Shown: piece after piece, positions 36,202 through 43,878 of the stretch
Layout of the letters: each line of letters opens with the position of its first letter
Position numbering within the stretch: position 1 is the stretch's first letter
Source: Kiloniella majae
Lineage (GTDB): Bacteria > Pseudomonadota > Alphaproteobacteria > Kiloniellales > Kiloniellaceae
Direction: 5' to 3'
DNA length: 64,000 nt
Assembly (NCBI RefSeq): GCF_002118315.1
Contig: NZ_MTSZ01000003.1
Coordinates: 558,001-622,000 of the forward strand
The notes under the pieces: generated by a model
Seen by the model: the letters and a program-made list of their open reading frames with translations, nothing else
Databases searched by the model: none
Told to the model about the DNA's origin: nothing
Position numbers and translations under genes: made by a program

Positions 36202-37530
36202 TTACTTTTCCCGAAGGGCTGAATCGCGTGCTTTCAGGATTGGCTTTAACAGGTAATCCATAACAGTTTTCTTACCTGTTAGAATTTCGACATTTGCTGT
36301 CATACCGGGAATAATTTCCAGCTCCTTACCTTTGCTGACAATTTTATTATCAGCAGTACGCAGATAGACACGATAGAAACTCTCGCCTTCTTCATCCTTG
36401 ATGGTACTAGCTGAAATACGTTCCAGCTTCCCTTCGAGCCCCCCATAAATAGAGAAGTCATAGGCTGTAACTTTGATGGTTGCTTTCTGGCCAGAGCGAA
36501 GAAAGGCACGGTCAGATGGACGGATTTGGGCTTCGACAAGCAGGGTGTCATCCAGTGGGACGATTTCAACAATATCTTCACCCGGACGAATAACACCACC
36601 AACAGTGTTACGCTTTAGTTCTTTGATTGTACCGCGAACAGGGGATCTGATATCTGTTCTCTGAACAGTATCCACACCTGCTGCAACACGTTCGCTCAGC
36701 GACTTCATCTCTGCACGAGATCTGTTGAGCTCATCAGATACTTCTGCTTTTGTAGTCAGGACCATTTCGTCAATACGTTGCTTTGCCTCTAGGACAGCGC
36801 CTTCTAGGCGAGGCAAACTTGTACGCAACGTTTTGATTTCACCTTCAAGGTCTGCAACTTGACGATCAATACGGATAAGTTCAAGCCTTGGCGAAATGCC
36901 TTTGTCGACAAGTGGTTTGGTTATGTTGCGCTCTTCGCGTGCCAAAGCAAGAGAGTTCCTCAGTTGCCCTATCCGGCTCTTCACCTCTGATACTTCATGG
37001 CGGCGTTGTCGGGACTGATTTTCAAGAACTTTGATTTGTGCTTCTTGTTGAAGCTTTCTTGCATTGTATAGCGATGTTTGATCCGCGACTTGATCCGGTG
37101 CGCTTTGAAGTTCTGCTTCTGTATATTCCAAAGGCGTATCGTTCAGCTCTGCGGTCAGACGTTTGACTGTCGCGGAGAGAATTTTTAGTTGCTCGTTAGA
37201 ATCTTTTACCGTTGACGTAGCTTGAGAATTGTCAATACGAAGAAGGATATCCCCCTTCTCAACGATATCACCTTCCTGAACCATAAGTTCGGTAATAATA
37301 CCCCCCTCGAGATTCTGGATAATTTGGGTTTTTTGTGCCGGTATAAAGGTACCTTCGCCACGTGTTACTTCATCCAGCTCTGCCATGGTTGCCCATGTGC
37401 CGAACACGAGGAAAAACAAAAATGCTGTGAAGGTAAGCGTGTAGGCGATACGGCGCCCTCTTCTGAGGGTCGCGGCATGTAGATCTGGAGCAAATAATAG
37501 ATCTTCGTCTTTTTTAGACATGGAAGACAT
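36202..37530 (-). CDS. lapC: Type I secretion membrane fusion protein (HlyD/LapC family)
   Basis: A 442-residue periplasmic adaptor. It has a short cytoplasmic N terminus, one TM helix at about 27-50, a lipoyl-like half motif (QNLEGGIITELMVQEGDIVEKGDILLRID), a long coiled coil (about 105-290), and the second lipoyl half plus beta-barrel (TDIRSPVRGTIKELKRNTVGGVIRPGEDIVEIVP). It should link the ABC exporter at 37597 to an outer-membrane TolC/LapE channel, which is not in this window. It begins 66 bp after the exporter stop. Confidence 0.93.
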   Translation of the reverse strand: MSSMSKKDEDLLFAPDLHAATLRRGRRIAYTLTFTAFLFFLVFGTWATMAELDEVTRGEGTFIPAQKTQIIQNLEGGIITELMVQEGDIVEKGDILLRIDNSQATSTVKDSNEQLKILSATVKRLTAELNDTPLEYTEAELQSAPDQVADQTSLYNARKLQQEAQIKVLENQSRQRRHEVSEVKSRIGQLRNSLALAREERNITKPLVDKGISPRLELIRIDRQVADLEGEIKTLRTSLPRLEGAVLEAKQRIDEMVLTTKAEVSDELNRSRAEMKSLSERVAAGVDTVQRTDIRSPVRGTIKELKRNTVGGVIRPGEDIVEIVPLDDTLLVEAQIRPSDRAFLRSGQKATIKVTAYDFSIYGGLEGKLERISASTIKDEEGESFYRVYLRTADNKIVSKGKELEIIPGMTANVEILTGKKTVMDYLLKPILKARDSALREK

Positions 37531-37596
37531 GATTGGGCCTTTTCCTTGTGTCTTTATTTCTGTCTGATTGTTCTCAATGGCTTATGGATCAGGAGG

Positions 37597-39894
37597 CTAT
37601 CCGGCGCTCGCCCGGATTTGTCCCTGTTTCAAGGCTTCAAGAACCTCTGCTTTTGGTCCGTCAGCGACGATCCGGCCACTATCGACAATGACCAGACGAT
37701 CAACCAGTGTAAGCAGTGAACTTCGATGAGTGACCAGAACCAGTGTTTTTCCAACAACTGCTTTTGATAGGCGTTGTTTGAATGCTGCTTCTGATGAGTT
37801 ATCCATACCACTTGTTGGCTCATCCATTAGCAGGATTGGCGGATCAAGAAGTAATGATCTGGCAATAACAACGGCTTGCCGTTGCCCACCTGAAAGGGAC
37901 ATGCCACGTTCACCGACCTGGAGATCAAATCCATGAGGATGTGTTTTAAGAAAATCCGTTACACCTGCAAGGGATGCGGCACGCAGAATTGTCTGATCAT
38001 CCACGTGTGGAGCTCCAAAAGAGATGTTCTCTTTTACGGATCCGAAGAAGAGATAGTTATCTTGTGAAACGTAACCGATATTTCTGCGAAGATCCGCTGG
38101 ATCAATCTGGCGGATATCGGTGCCATCGGCAAGGACGGAACCTTCGGTTGGATCGTAAAGCCCCAGGCAAAGGCGTGCGATTGTTGATTTTCCCGAACCA
38201 ATGCGCCCCAGGATACCAACACGTTCGCCCGGTTTAACTTTGAGGCTGACGTTATCGAGCGCTTTGACTTCTTGTCCCGGGTAATTGAACGTTATTTTTT
38301 TTAGTTCAATTTCACCGCTTAGACGTGGGCGGTGAAGATAGGTTTTGTCTTCTGAACGCTCAACTTCTGAACTCATGATGTTATCAAGCGATTTCAAAGC
38401 AACACGAGACTGTTGTAATCTGGTAAGCATACCCGCAATGGTACCAAGAGGTGCAAGCGCACGTCCGCTCAGCATACTGGAGGCAACGAGAGCACCCATG
38501 GTCATCTCTTTTTCGATGATCAAAAACACGCCGACGATGACAACAACAACGGTGGTCATCTGAATGGCCAACTGTGCAAAGGTCGTTGAAATACCTGATA
38601 GTAGTTTAGCTTTACCGGCTGAGTCCGCCGTTAAACCGACAAAGCGTTCCCACGAACGTTGAATGCGCCCTTCTGCTGCCGTCGTCTTGATGGTCTCTAG
38701 TCCATCGATAGTTTCAACCAGCAAGGCATGCTTTTGGCTGGATTCTTTGTGGGTTCTTTCAATAACTTTCCGCAGGGGAATTTGAAGGAATACACCGACG
38801 AGAATGACCAGCGGCACAACAATCAATGGTATCACAGCAACCTGTGGGGCTGCGACAATCGAAATAATCCAGATAAAGAGGAAAATAAAAGGTAAGTCGA
38901 TCAGAGCAACCAGAGTACCTGATGTAAAGAAGTCCCGGAGCGACTCAAATTCTCGCAGGTTGTTTGCCATGGCCCCGGTTGAAGGGGGTTTGTTAGAAAG
39001 TTTCATTGCCATAAGCTGTTCAAGCAGACGGCTGGCAATGATTACATCAGCGTTTTTACCTGCTACATCAACCAAATAGGTTCGCAGGTTTTTCATAATA
39101 AATTCAAAAAGGAAGACTGTTGTCACCCCGATTGCCAGAACAGCAAGTGTGGCACTGGCTCCGTTCGGAACTACGCGGTCATACACATTCATGACGAACA
39201 AAGGGCTGGCGATGGCAAACATGTTGATCAAAATGGACGCCAACATAACATGGCTGTAGATCGGCCAGAATTTGAACAGTGTTCCCCAGAACCAGGCTTT
39301 AGGTTTTTTTAGCTGGATATCTGATGCACGTGAGTCAAACTTGTACTCTGTCCGCGCAAATATTGCATAGCCTGTGTACTGTTCCTGAAGTTCTTCTACG
39401 GTAATTTCTCTTTGCCCGCGCCCTTCCGGTATGGCGATGTTGGCCTTGCCGGATTTTGTGTAGTTCAGAAGAATGCAGGCTCCGCCTTGTTTTAGCAGAA
39501 CAATACAGGGAAGTGTAACGGGTTGAATATCTTCGATTGTTGCCCGGCGAACGGTTCTTGCTGTTAAGCCCGCACGTTCCGCGGCACGAACAGCCAAGTC
39601 GGGTGTGAAGTGGGCATCGCTGTGCGGAAGTCCGGCTTTCAGTGCTTCAACGGATATAGGCCTTTGCATCATCGACGCAAGCATATACACACATTCAAGA
39701 AGTGGATCTTCGAAGTTTACAGAGCCGGGATCAACCTGCCACTCTGCTTTAGGTGGCACACCACCGTCGATCACTTCTGAAGCTTTCAGAGCATCAGCAG
39801 CTTGCTGTTTGGCCTGCTCTTCTGCTGCTTTTTTCTCTTTTGCGGAAACCTTTTTACCACTCTTGGGTTTACTCGCTGTATTCTCAGAACTCAT
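37597..39894 (-). CDS. lapB: Type I secretion ABC exporter with C39-like domain (LapB family)
   Basis: 765 residues. A charged N-terminal tail is followed by a C39-like domain (about 60-190, DPLLECVYMLASMMQRPIS) without the catalytic Cys/His arrangement, as in exporters of large RTX adhesins that dock rather than cut their substrate. A six-helix membrane domain covers about 215-480. The ATPase has Walker A GRIGSGKST (about 563), signature LSGGQRQ (about 667), Walker B ILLMDEPTSGMD (about 688) and the H-loop THRSS. It is first gene of the row lapB-lapC-lapG-HDGYP-S1 protease and should export the 4265-residue adhesin. Confidence 0.93.
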   Translation of the reverse strand: MSSENTASKPKSGKKVSAKEKKAAEEQAKQQAADALKASEVIDGGVPPKAEWQVDPGSVNFEDPLLECVYMLASMMQRPISVEALKAGLPHSDAHFTPDLAVRAAERAGLTARTVRRATIEDIQPVTLPCIVLLKQGGACILLNYTKSGKANIAIPEGRGQREITVEELQEQYTGYAIFARTEYKFDSRASDIQLKKPKAWFWGTLFKFWPIYSHVMLASILINMFAIASPLFVMNVYDRVVPNGASATLAVLAIGVTTVFLFEFIMKNLRTYLVDVAGKNADVIIASRLLEQLMAMKLSNKPPSTGAMANNLREFESLRDFFTSGTLVALIDLPFIFLFIWIISIVAAPQVAVIPLIVVPLVILVGVFLQIPLRKVIERTHKESSQKHALLVETIDGLETIKTTAAEGRIQRSWERFVGLTADSAGKAKLLSGISTTFAQLAIQMTTVVVVIVGVFLIIEKEMTMGALVASSMLSGRALAPLGTIAGMLTRLQQSRVALKSLDNIMSSEVERSEDKTYLHRPRLSGEIELKKITFNYPGQEVKALDNVSLKVKPGERVGILGRIGSGKSTIARLCLGLYDPTEGSVLADGTDIRQIDPADLRRNIGYVSQDNYLFFGSVKENISFGAPHVDDQTILRAASLAGVTDFLKTHPHGFDLQVGERGMSLSGGQRQAVVIARSLLLDPPILLMDEPTSGMDNSSEAAFKQRLSKAVVGKTLVLVTHRSSLLTLVDRLVIVDSGRIVADGPKAEVLEALKQGQIRASAG

Positions 39895-39976
39895 TCTATC
39901 CCCGTTTCCCCCGAAAAATAGTATTCAAGACCCTAAGGGAGTGTAGGGCCTTGGCGCAAAATCATATGATCTATCT

Positions 39977-40020
39977 GTTAACCTTAATAACTAAATCTAG
40001 CTTGCCTGTTTAAGGTTAAC
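39977..40020. promoter_or_regulatory. 10-bp inverted repeat, possible operator of the secretion row
   Basis: GTTAACCTTA (39977-39986) and TAAGGTTAAC (40011-40020) are exact reverse complements separated by 24 bp, 83-126 bp upstream of the exporter start codon. The arms are spaced so that their centres lie 34 bp apart, about three helical turns, which suits two bound dimers or a looped operator. Confidence 0.45.
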
Positions 40021-40179
40021 GAATAGTTGAGTAAGACCGCTGGTGTCCTTATTTTTAAGCATAATAATCTTAAATATTTCAAGAATTAAGCGATAATACA
40101 AAATAATATACAGGCTTCATAGCATACTTCGCAGATAAGGCCAAAGAATGTCACGTGACAAGTAAATGGCAGAAAAAAG

Positions 40180-40222
40180 GAAGAAAAAGACAAAGCCAGC
40201 TGCATGATGCAACTGACTTTGT
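40180..40222 (-). terminator. Rho-independent terminator of the cytochrome c gene at 40277
   Basis: Read on the minus strand, ACAAAG-T-CAG-T-TGCAT pairs with ATGCA-G-CTG-G-CTTTGT (two mismatches) and is followed by TCTTTTTC. It lies 55 bp after the cytochrome stop. Confidence 0.65.
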
Positions 40223-40276
40223 AAAATACCGATCTCTAAGTAAATCAAGCTATAACTAGATTATATCTTATAGAAA

Positions 40277-40666
40277 TTATTGTGCTGTCGCTTCTTTCAG
40301 ATAAGCCAGCAGGTCTTCAATCTGTTTTTCTTTTTTCAGGCCGCCGAAGCCCATTTTTGTTTTGGGAACAAATGCTTTTGGTTTTTTCAGGAATTGGGCC
40401 AGATTTTCTTCCGTCCAGGTAATTCCTGATGCTTTCATGGCTTTGGAATACTTGTACCCTTCGACACTGGCGGCGGGGCGGCCAAATAGCCCTGCTAAAT
40501 CAGGACCGATTTTATTTTTACCTATTGTGTGACAAGCTTTGCACTTGTTAAAGACTTTCTTCCCGGCAGCCGGATCCCCTGCTGAGGCCTGTCCAATATA
40601 AAGCGATGAGGTTACGGCGAAGCTCATTGCAAGAACTAAAAATCTGTTACGTGTAGATATCGACAA
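40277..40666 (-). CDS. Periplasmic class I c-type cytochrome (paralogue A)
   Basis: 129 residues: a signal sequence to about QASA (residue 29), then a single-haem class I cytochrome with CKACH and the axial Met in KTKMGFGG. The conserved SVEGYKYSKAMKASGITWTEENL block places it in the cytochrome c2/c550 group. These are soluble electron carriers between bc1 complex and terminal oxidases or reductases. It is about 75% similar by eye to the next gene at 40903 but has a shorter loop after the haem site (HTIGKNKIG versus HTIDAGGKNKVG). Confidence 0.92.
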   Translation of the reverse strand: MSISTRNRFLVLAMSFAVTSSLYIGQASAGDPAAGKKVFNKCKACHTIGKNKIGPDLAGLFGRPAASVEGYKYSKAMKASGITWTEENLAQFLKKPKAFVPKTKMGFGGLKKEKQIEDLLAYLKEATAQ

Positions 40667-40849
40667 AGTTATTCTCTCCTGATTGAAGCTGATTAAGCAG
40701 CTTTCTCGTTATATGGTCAGCCTCAGAGTGAGTGAGGTTTAAACCTGCGCGATTGATAAGGGGTATCATGCGGGGGGAAAGTTAATTTGTCTGTAAGGTC
40801 TCGCGAACACGTGATTGAGTGCGAGAAATTGTTATATCTATATGCAAAT

Positions 40850-40881
40850 AAAAAACCCGAGCTCTGAAGCCCGGGTTTTTT
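40850..40881. terminator. Bidirectional Rho-independent terminator between the two cytochrome genes
   Basis: AAAACCCGAGCT, a CTGA loop, and AGCCCGGGTTTTTT (one A/C mismatch) form a GC-rich stem flanked by A-tract and T-tract, working on both strands. It lies 22 bp after the stop of the cytochrome gene at 40903. Confidence 0.85.
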
Positions 40882-40902
40882 GCGTACAAGCACTTAGTGA
40901 GC

Positions 40903-41280
40903 TTAACTATTCTCTTGTAGATAAGCGATAAGATCTTCAATTTGTTTGTCTTTCTTCAAGCCACCAAAAGACATTTTTGTTTTTGGCACGAATTTTTTAG
41001 GTTTCTTGAAGAATTCAGCGAGGTTTTCTTCCGTCCATGTAATGCCGGAAGCTGTCATTGCTTTGGAATATTTATAGCCTTCTACGGAAGCAGCGGCTTT
41101 GCCAATAATACCGTGGAGGTTTGGACCAACTTTGTTTTTCCCACCTGCATCAATAGTGTGGCAAGCTTTACATTTTTTAAAGACCTTTTTGCCCGCGGCT
41201 GCATCGCCAGCTTGGGCGGCGCTAAGGCTAAGACCTAATCCGATAACAAGGCCCAAGGCCATGGTGGCGATTTTTGCCAT
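40903..41280 (-). CDS. Periplasmic class I c-type cytochrome (paralogue B)
   Basis: 125 residues with a signal ending at AQA (residue 24). Haem site CKACH, axial Met in KTKMSFGG, and the SVEGYKYSKAMTASGITWTEENLAEFFKK block shared with paralogue A. The duplicated pair is separated by its own terminator, so each gene has an independent promoter and may serve different oxygen regimes. A near FNR-type site (TTGAT-N4-CTCAA, 41423-41436) lies about 145 bp upstream. Confidence 0.93.
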   Translation of the reverse strand: MAKIATMALGLVIGLGLSLSAAQAGDAAAGKKVFKKCKACHTIDAGGKNKVGPNLHGIIGKAAASVEGYKYSKAMTASGITWTEENLAEFFKKPKKFVPKTKMSFGGLKKDKQIEDLIAYLQENS

Positions 41281-41422
41281 AATTACTCTCTCCTGAATAG
41301 TATGTGTCGTTTCGTTCTATCAGTTAAATGTCGTAGTCGTAATAACTTAGCGAGCCTTCAACATTAATAGATCTTTGGCGAGTTGTCTTGGTGCAACTTA
41401 GCTCAATAGATTTGTTTAAGAA

Positions 41423-41436
41423 TTGATTATGCTCAA
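41423..41436. promoter_or_regulatory. Possible FNR-type half-perfect box upstream of cytochrome c
   Basis: TTGAT-TATG-CTCAA differs from the TTGAT-N4-ATCAA consensus at one base. It is about 145 bp from the cytochrome start codon at 41280, so it would need a long leader. Chance occurrence is quite possible in AT-rich sequence. Confidence 0.3.
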
Positions 41437-41499
41437 TTTTATCCTGCTGACGAGCGTTTTCCTTCTTTATTTGCTGATGCGTGCGGTAATGTCGCAGTT

Positions 41500-42168
41500 T
41501 CATGCAAGGCTATTGATAGCGTCTTCAAGCTCCCAAAAAGTGTCTATAGTGATATCTGGGTTTTGGGCTTTTGCTGCTTCGGTACCGTAGCCATGGGTGA
41601 ATAGAATAGAAGGTATCCCGGCGTTTCTAGCGGCAAGGACGTCATTGACGCCATCGCCGATCATAATTGCCTGCTCTGTGCTTGCCCCTGCTTCATCCAA
41701 AAGTTTAAGGATGTGATCAGGGTTTGGTTTTTTTACGGGGTAGCTATCTCCACCAACAGCTTTGTCGAACAGATTGTTGAGGTCGAGCCTGTTCATGATT
41801 TCCAGGGTCGGTGCATAGGGTTTGTTGGTGCAAATTAAAAGTTTCCAACCCGCTGCTTTCAGGTTTCTGAGGACAGTACGACAGTTTTCGTAAAGATGGG
41901 TTTCAACAACAAGATTTTCTGAATAGATCTCGAGAAAATTTTTGACTTTTTCTTTCAGTTCATTTTCTGACAGGGCGGATCCTGTCGCGGCGTAACCACG
42001 CTCAACCAGCTTTGTCGCGCCATCACCAATCATGGATTTAACTTCGATAAGGTCTGGTTCTCTGCGCCCTTCGTTTTTCAATAGGATTTGTAAAGATAAA
42101 GCGAGGTCCGGTGCACTTTCAATAAGAGTGCCGTCCAGGTCGAAGACAAGTACATTGCGTTTGGTCAT
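41500..42168 (-). CDS. gph: Phosphoglycolate phosphatase (HAD family)
   Basis: 222 residues from ATG 42168; a longer TTG-started frame (42219) is unlikely. HAD motifs are complete: nucleophile DLDGTLIES, motif II in LLICTNKP, Lys in PVKKPNPDH, and MIGDGVNDVLAARNAGI for the last Asp pair. The helical cap starting SLQILLKNEGRREP suits Gph, which removes 2-phosphoglycolate formed during DNA repair or by RuBisCO. Close HAD phosphatases for other small phosphates cannot be excluded. Confidence 0.82.
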   Translation of the reverse strand: MTKRNVLVFDLDGTLIESAPDLALSLQILLKNEGRREPDLIEVKSMIGDGATKLVERGYAATGSALSENELKEKVKNFLEIYSENLVVETHLYENCRTVLRNLKAAGWKLLICTNKPYAPTLEIMNRLDLNNLFDKAVGGDSYPVKKPNPDHILKLLDEAGASTEQAIMIGDGVNDVLAARNAGIPSILFTHGYGTEAAKAQNPDITIDTFWELEDAINSLA

Positions 42169-42501
42169 AAAGATAAACTTGTTTTGTTGATGATATGCTT
42201 CTCGGTACGATAGGGGCAAAAGCTAAACAGGATTATTCTTTTAAACAAGAACTCTTCATTTCCAATTTATAGAGAGCATTATCCTGTAATAAATCGAAAT
42301 ATAATGTAACACACAGAAATAAAAGGTGATTTGAGCTACAATTTCTTCTATGTCAGTTTTTGCTCGCTATATTTTCGCCTGATTTTGTTGATAGGACATA
42401 TTCTAATGGTTGATCCCAAGAGGGGTAGGGGGTAAGCACTGTGAAAGACTTAACCAACGGTGATCCTTGGGACCTCCGAGATTGATGAATACTAGAGATC
42501 T
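42169..42501. other. Intergenic region upstream of glmU with a possible structured leader
   Basis: A 333-bp AT-rich gap between divergent gph and glmU. Near the glmU end, TCCCAAG (42414-42420) can pair with CTTGGGA (42466-42472), enclosing a G-rich segment and GGTAAG / CTTAACC that could form an inner stem. It ends about 30 bp before the start codon. I do not match it to a known riboswitch. Confidence 0.35.
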
Positions 42502-43872
42502 ATGACTAAACGTAAACTCGCCGTGATTGTGTTGGCTGCTGGCCAGGGCACCCGAATGAAATCAGATTTGCCAAAGGTTCTTCATTGCCTCGCAGAAAAA
42601 CCCATGCTGTCGCATGTTTTAGATGGTGTTGAGACTCTTTCTCCTGATCGTATCGTCGTTGTCGTTGGTCCTGATGCTCAGGCTGTAGAAAAAGCGGCGG
42701 CACCTCATAAGACAGTTGTTCAGGCCGACCGTCTGGGGACGGGGCATGCGGTGAAACAGGCTTTTGTGGCTCTGGACGGTTTCTGTGGTCCGGATGATCA
42801 GGCGGACATTATGGTGATCTTTGGGGATACACCACTTATTCAGCCTGAAACCTATCAAGCTATGTTAACACAAAGATGTTCCGAAAATGGACCCAAGCTT
42901 ATTGGTCTGGCTTTTCGTCCTAAAGAACCCGGGCGTTATGGACGGGTTAAGCAGGATAGTAGTGGCCGCGTTATGGGCATCATTGAACATGCTGATGCAA
43001 CAGATGAAGAGCGCGCGATTGATCTTTGCAATGCAGGCATTTTGCTCGGTGAGGGCCCGACAGTACATCGATTGATCAATCAGCTGGATAATAACAATGC
43101 CCAAGGTGAATACTATCTTCCGGTAATTTTTGATTTTGCTTACGCTGAAGGTCTGGACACACGTGCGGTTGAAGCAGGCGAAGAAGAAGTCATGGGGGTT
43201 AATTCTCGCCAGGAGTTAGCCGTTGCTGAGCGTATTTTACAACAGCGTCTGCGTGCGAAGGCAATGGCTCAGGGGGTGACTTTGATGGACCCTGATACGA
43301 CATGGCTTTCGACAGATACACAATTCGGTCGAGATATTATTATCGAACCATCAGTTTTTATCGGTCCAAAAGTTTCCATTGCTGATAACAGCCATATCAA
43401 AGCTTTCAGTCATTTGGAAGGTGCAATCATTGGTGAGGGAGCTGCAATCGGTCCTTATGCCAGATTGCGTCCGGGTACAGTGATTGGAAAAGGTGGCAAG
43501 GTTGGTAATTTTGTCGAAACCAAAAATGCTGTACTTGGCGAAAGTGCCAAGGTCAATCATTTGAGCTATATCGGTGATGCCGAAGTTGGCGCGAAAGCGA
43601 ACATTGGTGCTGGAACAATTACCTGTAACTACGATGGGTTCAATAAATGGAAGACCTCTATTGGTGAGGGCGCCTTTATAGGATCTAACACGGCGCTGGT
43701 TGCCCCTGTTGATATTGGTGCAGGTGCTATTGTCGGGGCGGGATCGACTGTTACAAAGTCAGTCTCTGACGATGCAATGGCTGTCGTCCGGGGACGTTTG
43801 ATTGACAAGGCCGGTGCCGGGGCGAGTTTCCGTGCCAGTCGCAAAAAAATTAAAGAAGAGAAAAAAGGCTAA
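42502..43872 (+). CDS. glmU: Bifunctional UDP-N-acetylglucosamine pyrophosphorylase / glucosamine-1-phosphate acetyltransferase
   Basis: 456 residues, normal for GlmU. The N-terminal uridylyltransferase has LAAGQGTRMKSDLPKVLH (residues 11-28) and IFGDTPLI. The C-terminal left-handed beta helix (about 255-456) shows hexapeptide repeats, the ARLRPGTVIGKGGKVGNFVETKNA block, and GTITCNYDGFNKWKT. It produces UDP-GlcNAc for peptidoglycan and LPS. glmS begins 6 bp after its stop, so the two are an operon covering consecutive steps. Confidence 0.97.
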   Translation: MTKRKLAVIVLAAGQGTRMKSDLPKVLHCLAEKPMLSHVLDGVETLSPDRIVVVVGPDAQAVEKAAAPHKTVVQADRLGTGHAVKQAFVALDGFCGPDDQADIMVIFGDTPLIQPETYQAMLTQRCSENGPKLIGLAFRPKEPGRYGRVKQDSSGRVMGIIEHADATDEERAIDLCNAGILLGEGPTVHRLINQLDNNNAQGEYYLPVIFDFAYAEGLDTRAVEAGEEEVMGVNSRQELAVAERILQQRLRAKAMAQGVTLMDPDTTWLSTDTQFGRDIIIEPSVFIGPKVSIADNSHIKAFSHLEGAIIGEGAAIGPYARLRPGTVIGKGGKVGNFVETKNAVLGESAKVNHLSYIGDAEVGAKANIGAGTITCNYDGFNKWKTSIGEGAFIGSNTALVAPVDIGAGAIVGAGSTVTKSVSDDAMAVVRGRLIDKAGAGASFRASRKKIKEEKKG

Positions 43873-43878
43873 AGCATT

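Larger units (their letters stand above)
39895..40276. other. Intergenic region upstream of the type I secretion gene row
   Basis: A 382-bp AT-rich gap that carries the promoter for the lapB-like row and, at its far end, the terminator of the cytochrome c gene (40180-40222). The main regulatory candidate is the inverted repeat at 39977-40020. No coding frame is convincing. Confidence 0.5.

Noticed and set aside
16178-39894. A LapD-type GGDEF-EAL protein
   Set aside because: Searched for in the locus; no GGDEF, EAL or LapD-like periplasmic domain was found in any frame listed within the window.
37597-39894. Active C39 peptidase (bacteriocin exporter)
   Set aside because: The N-terminal domain lacks the catalytic Cys-His arrangement, and the neighbouring substrate is an RTX-type adhesin with no double-glycine leader.
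40743-40770. FNR box near GATTGATAAGGGGTATCATG
   Set aside because: The half-sites are 7 bp apart, not 4, so it does not fit FNR-family spacing.
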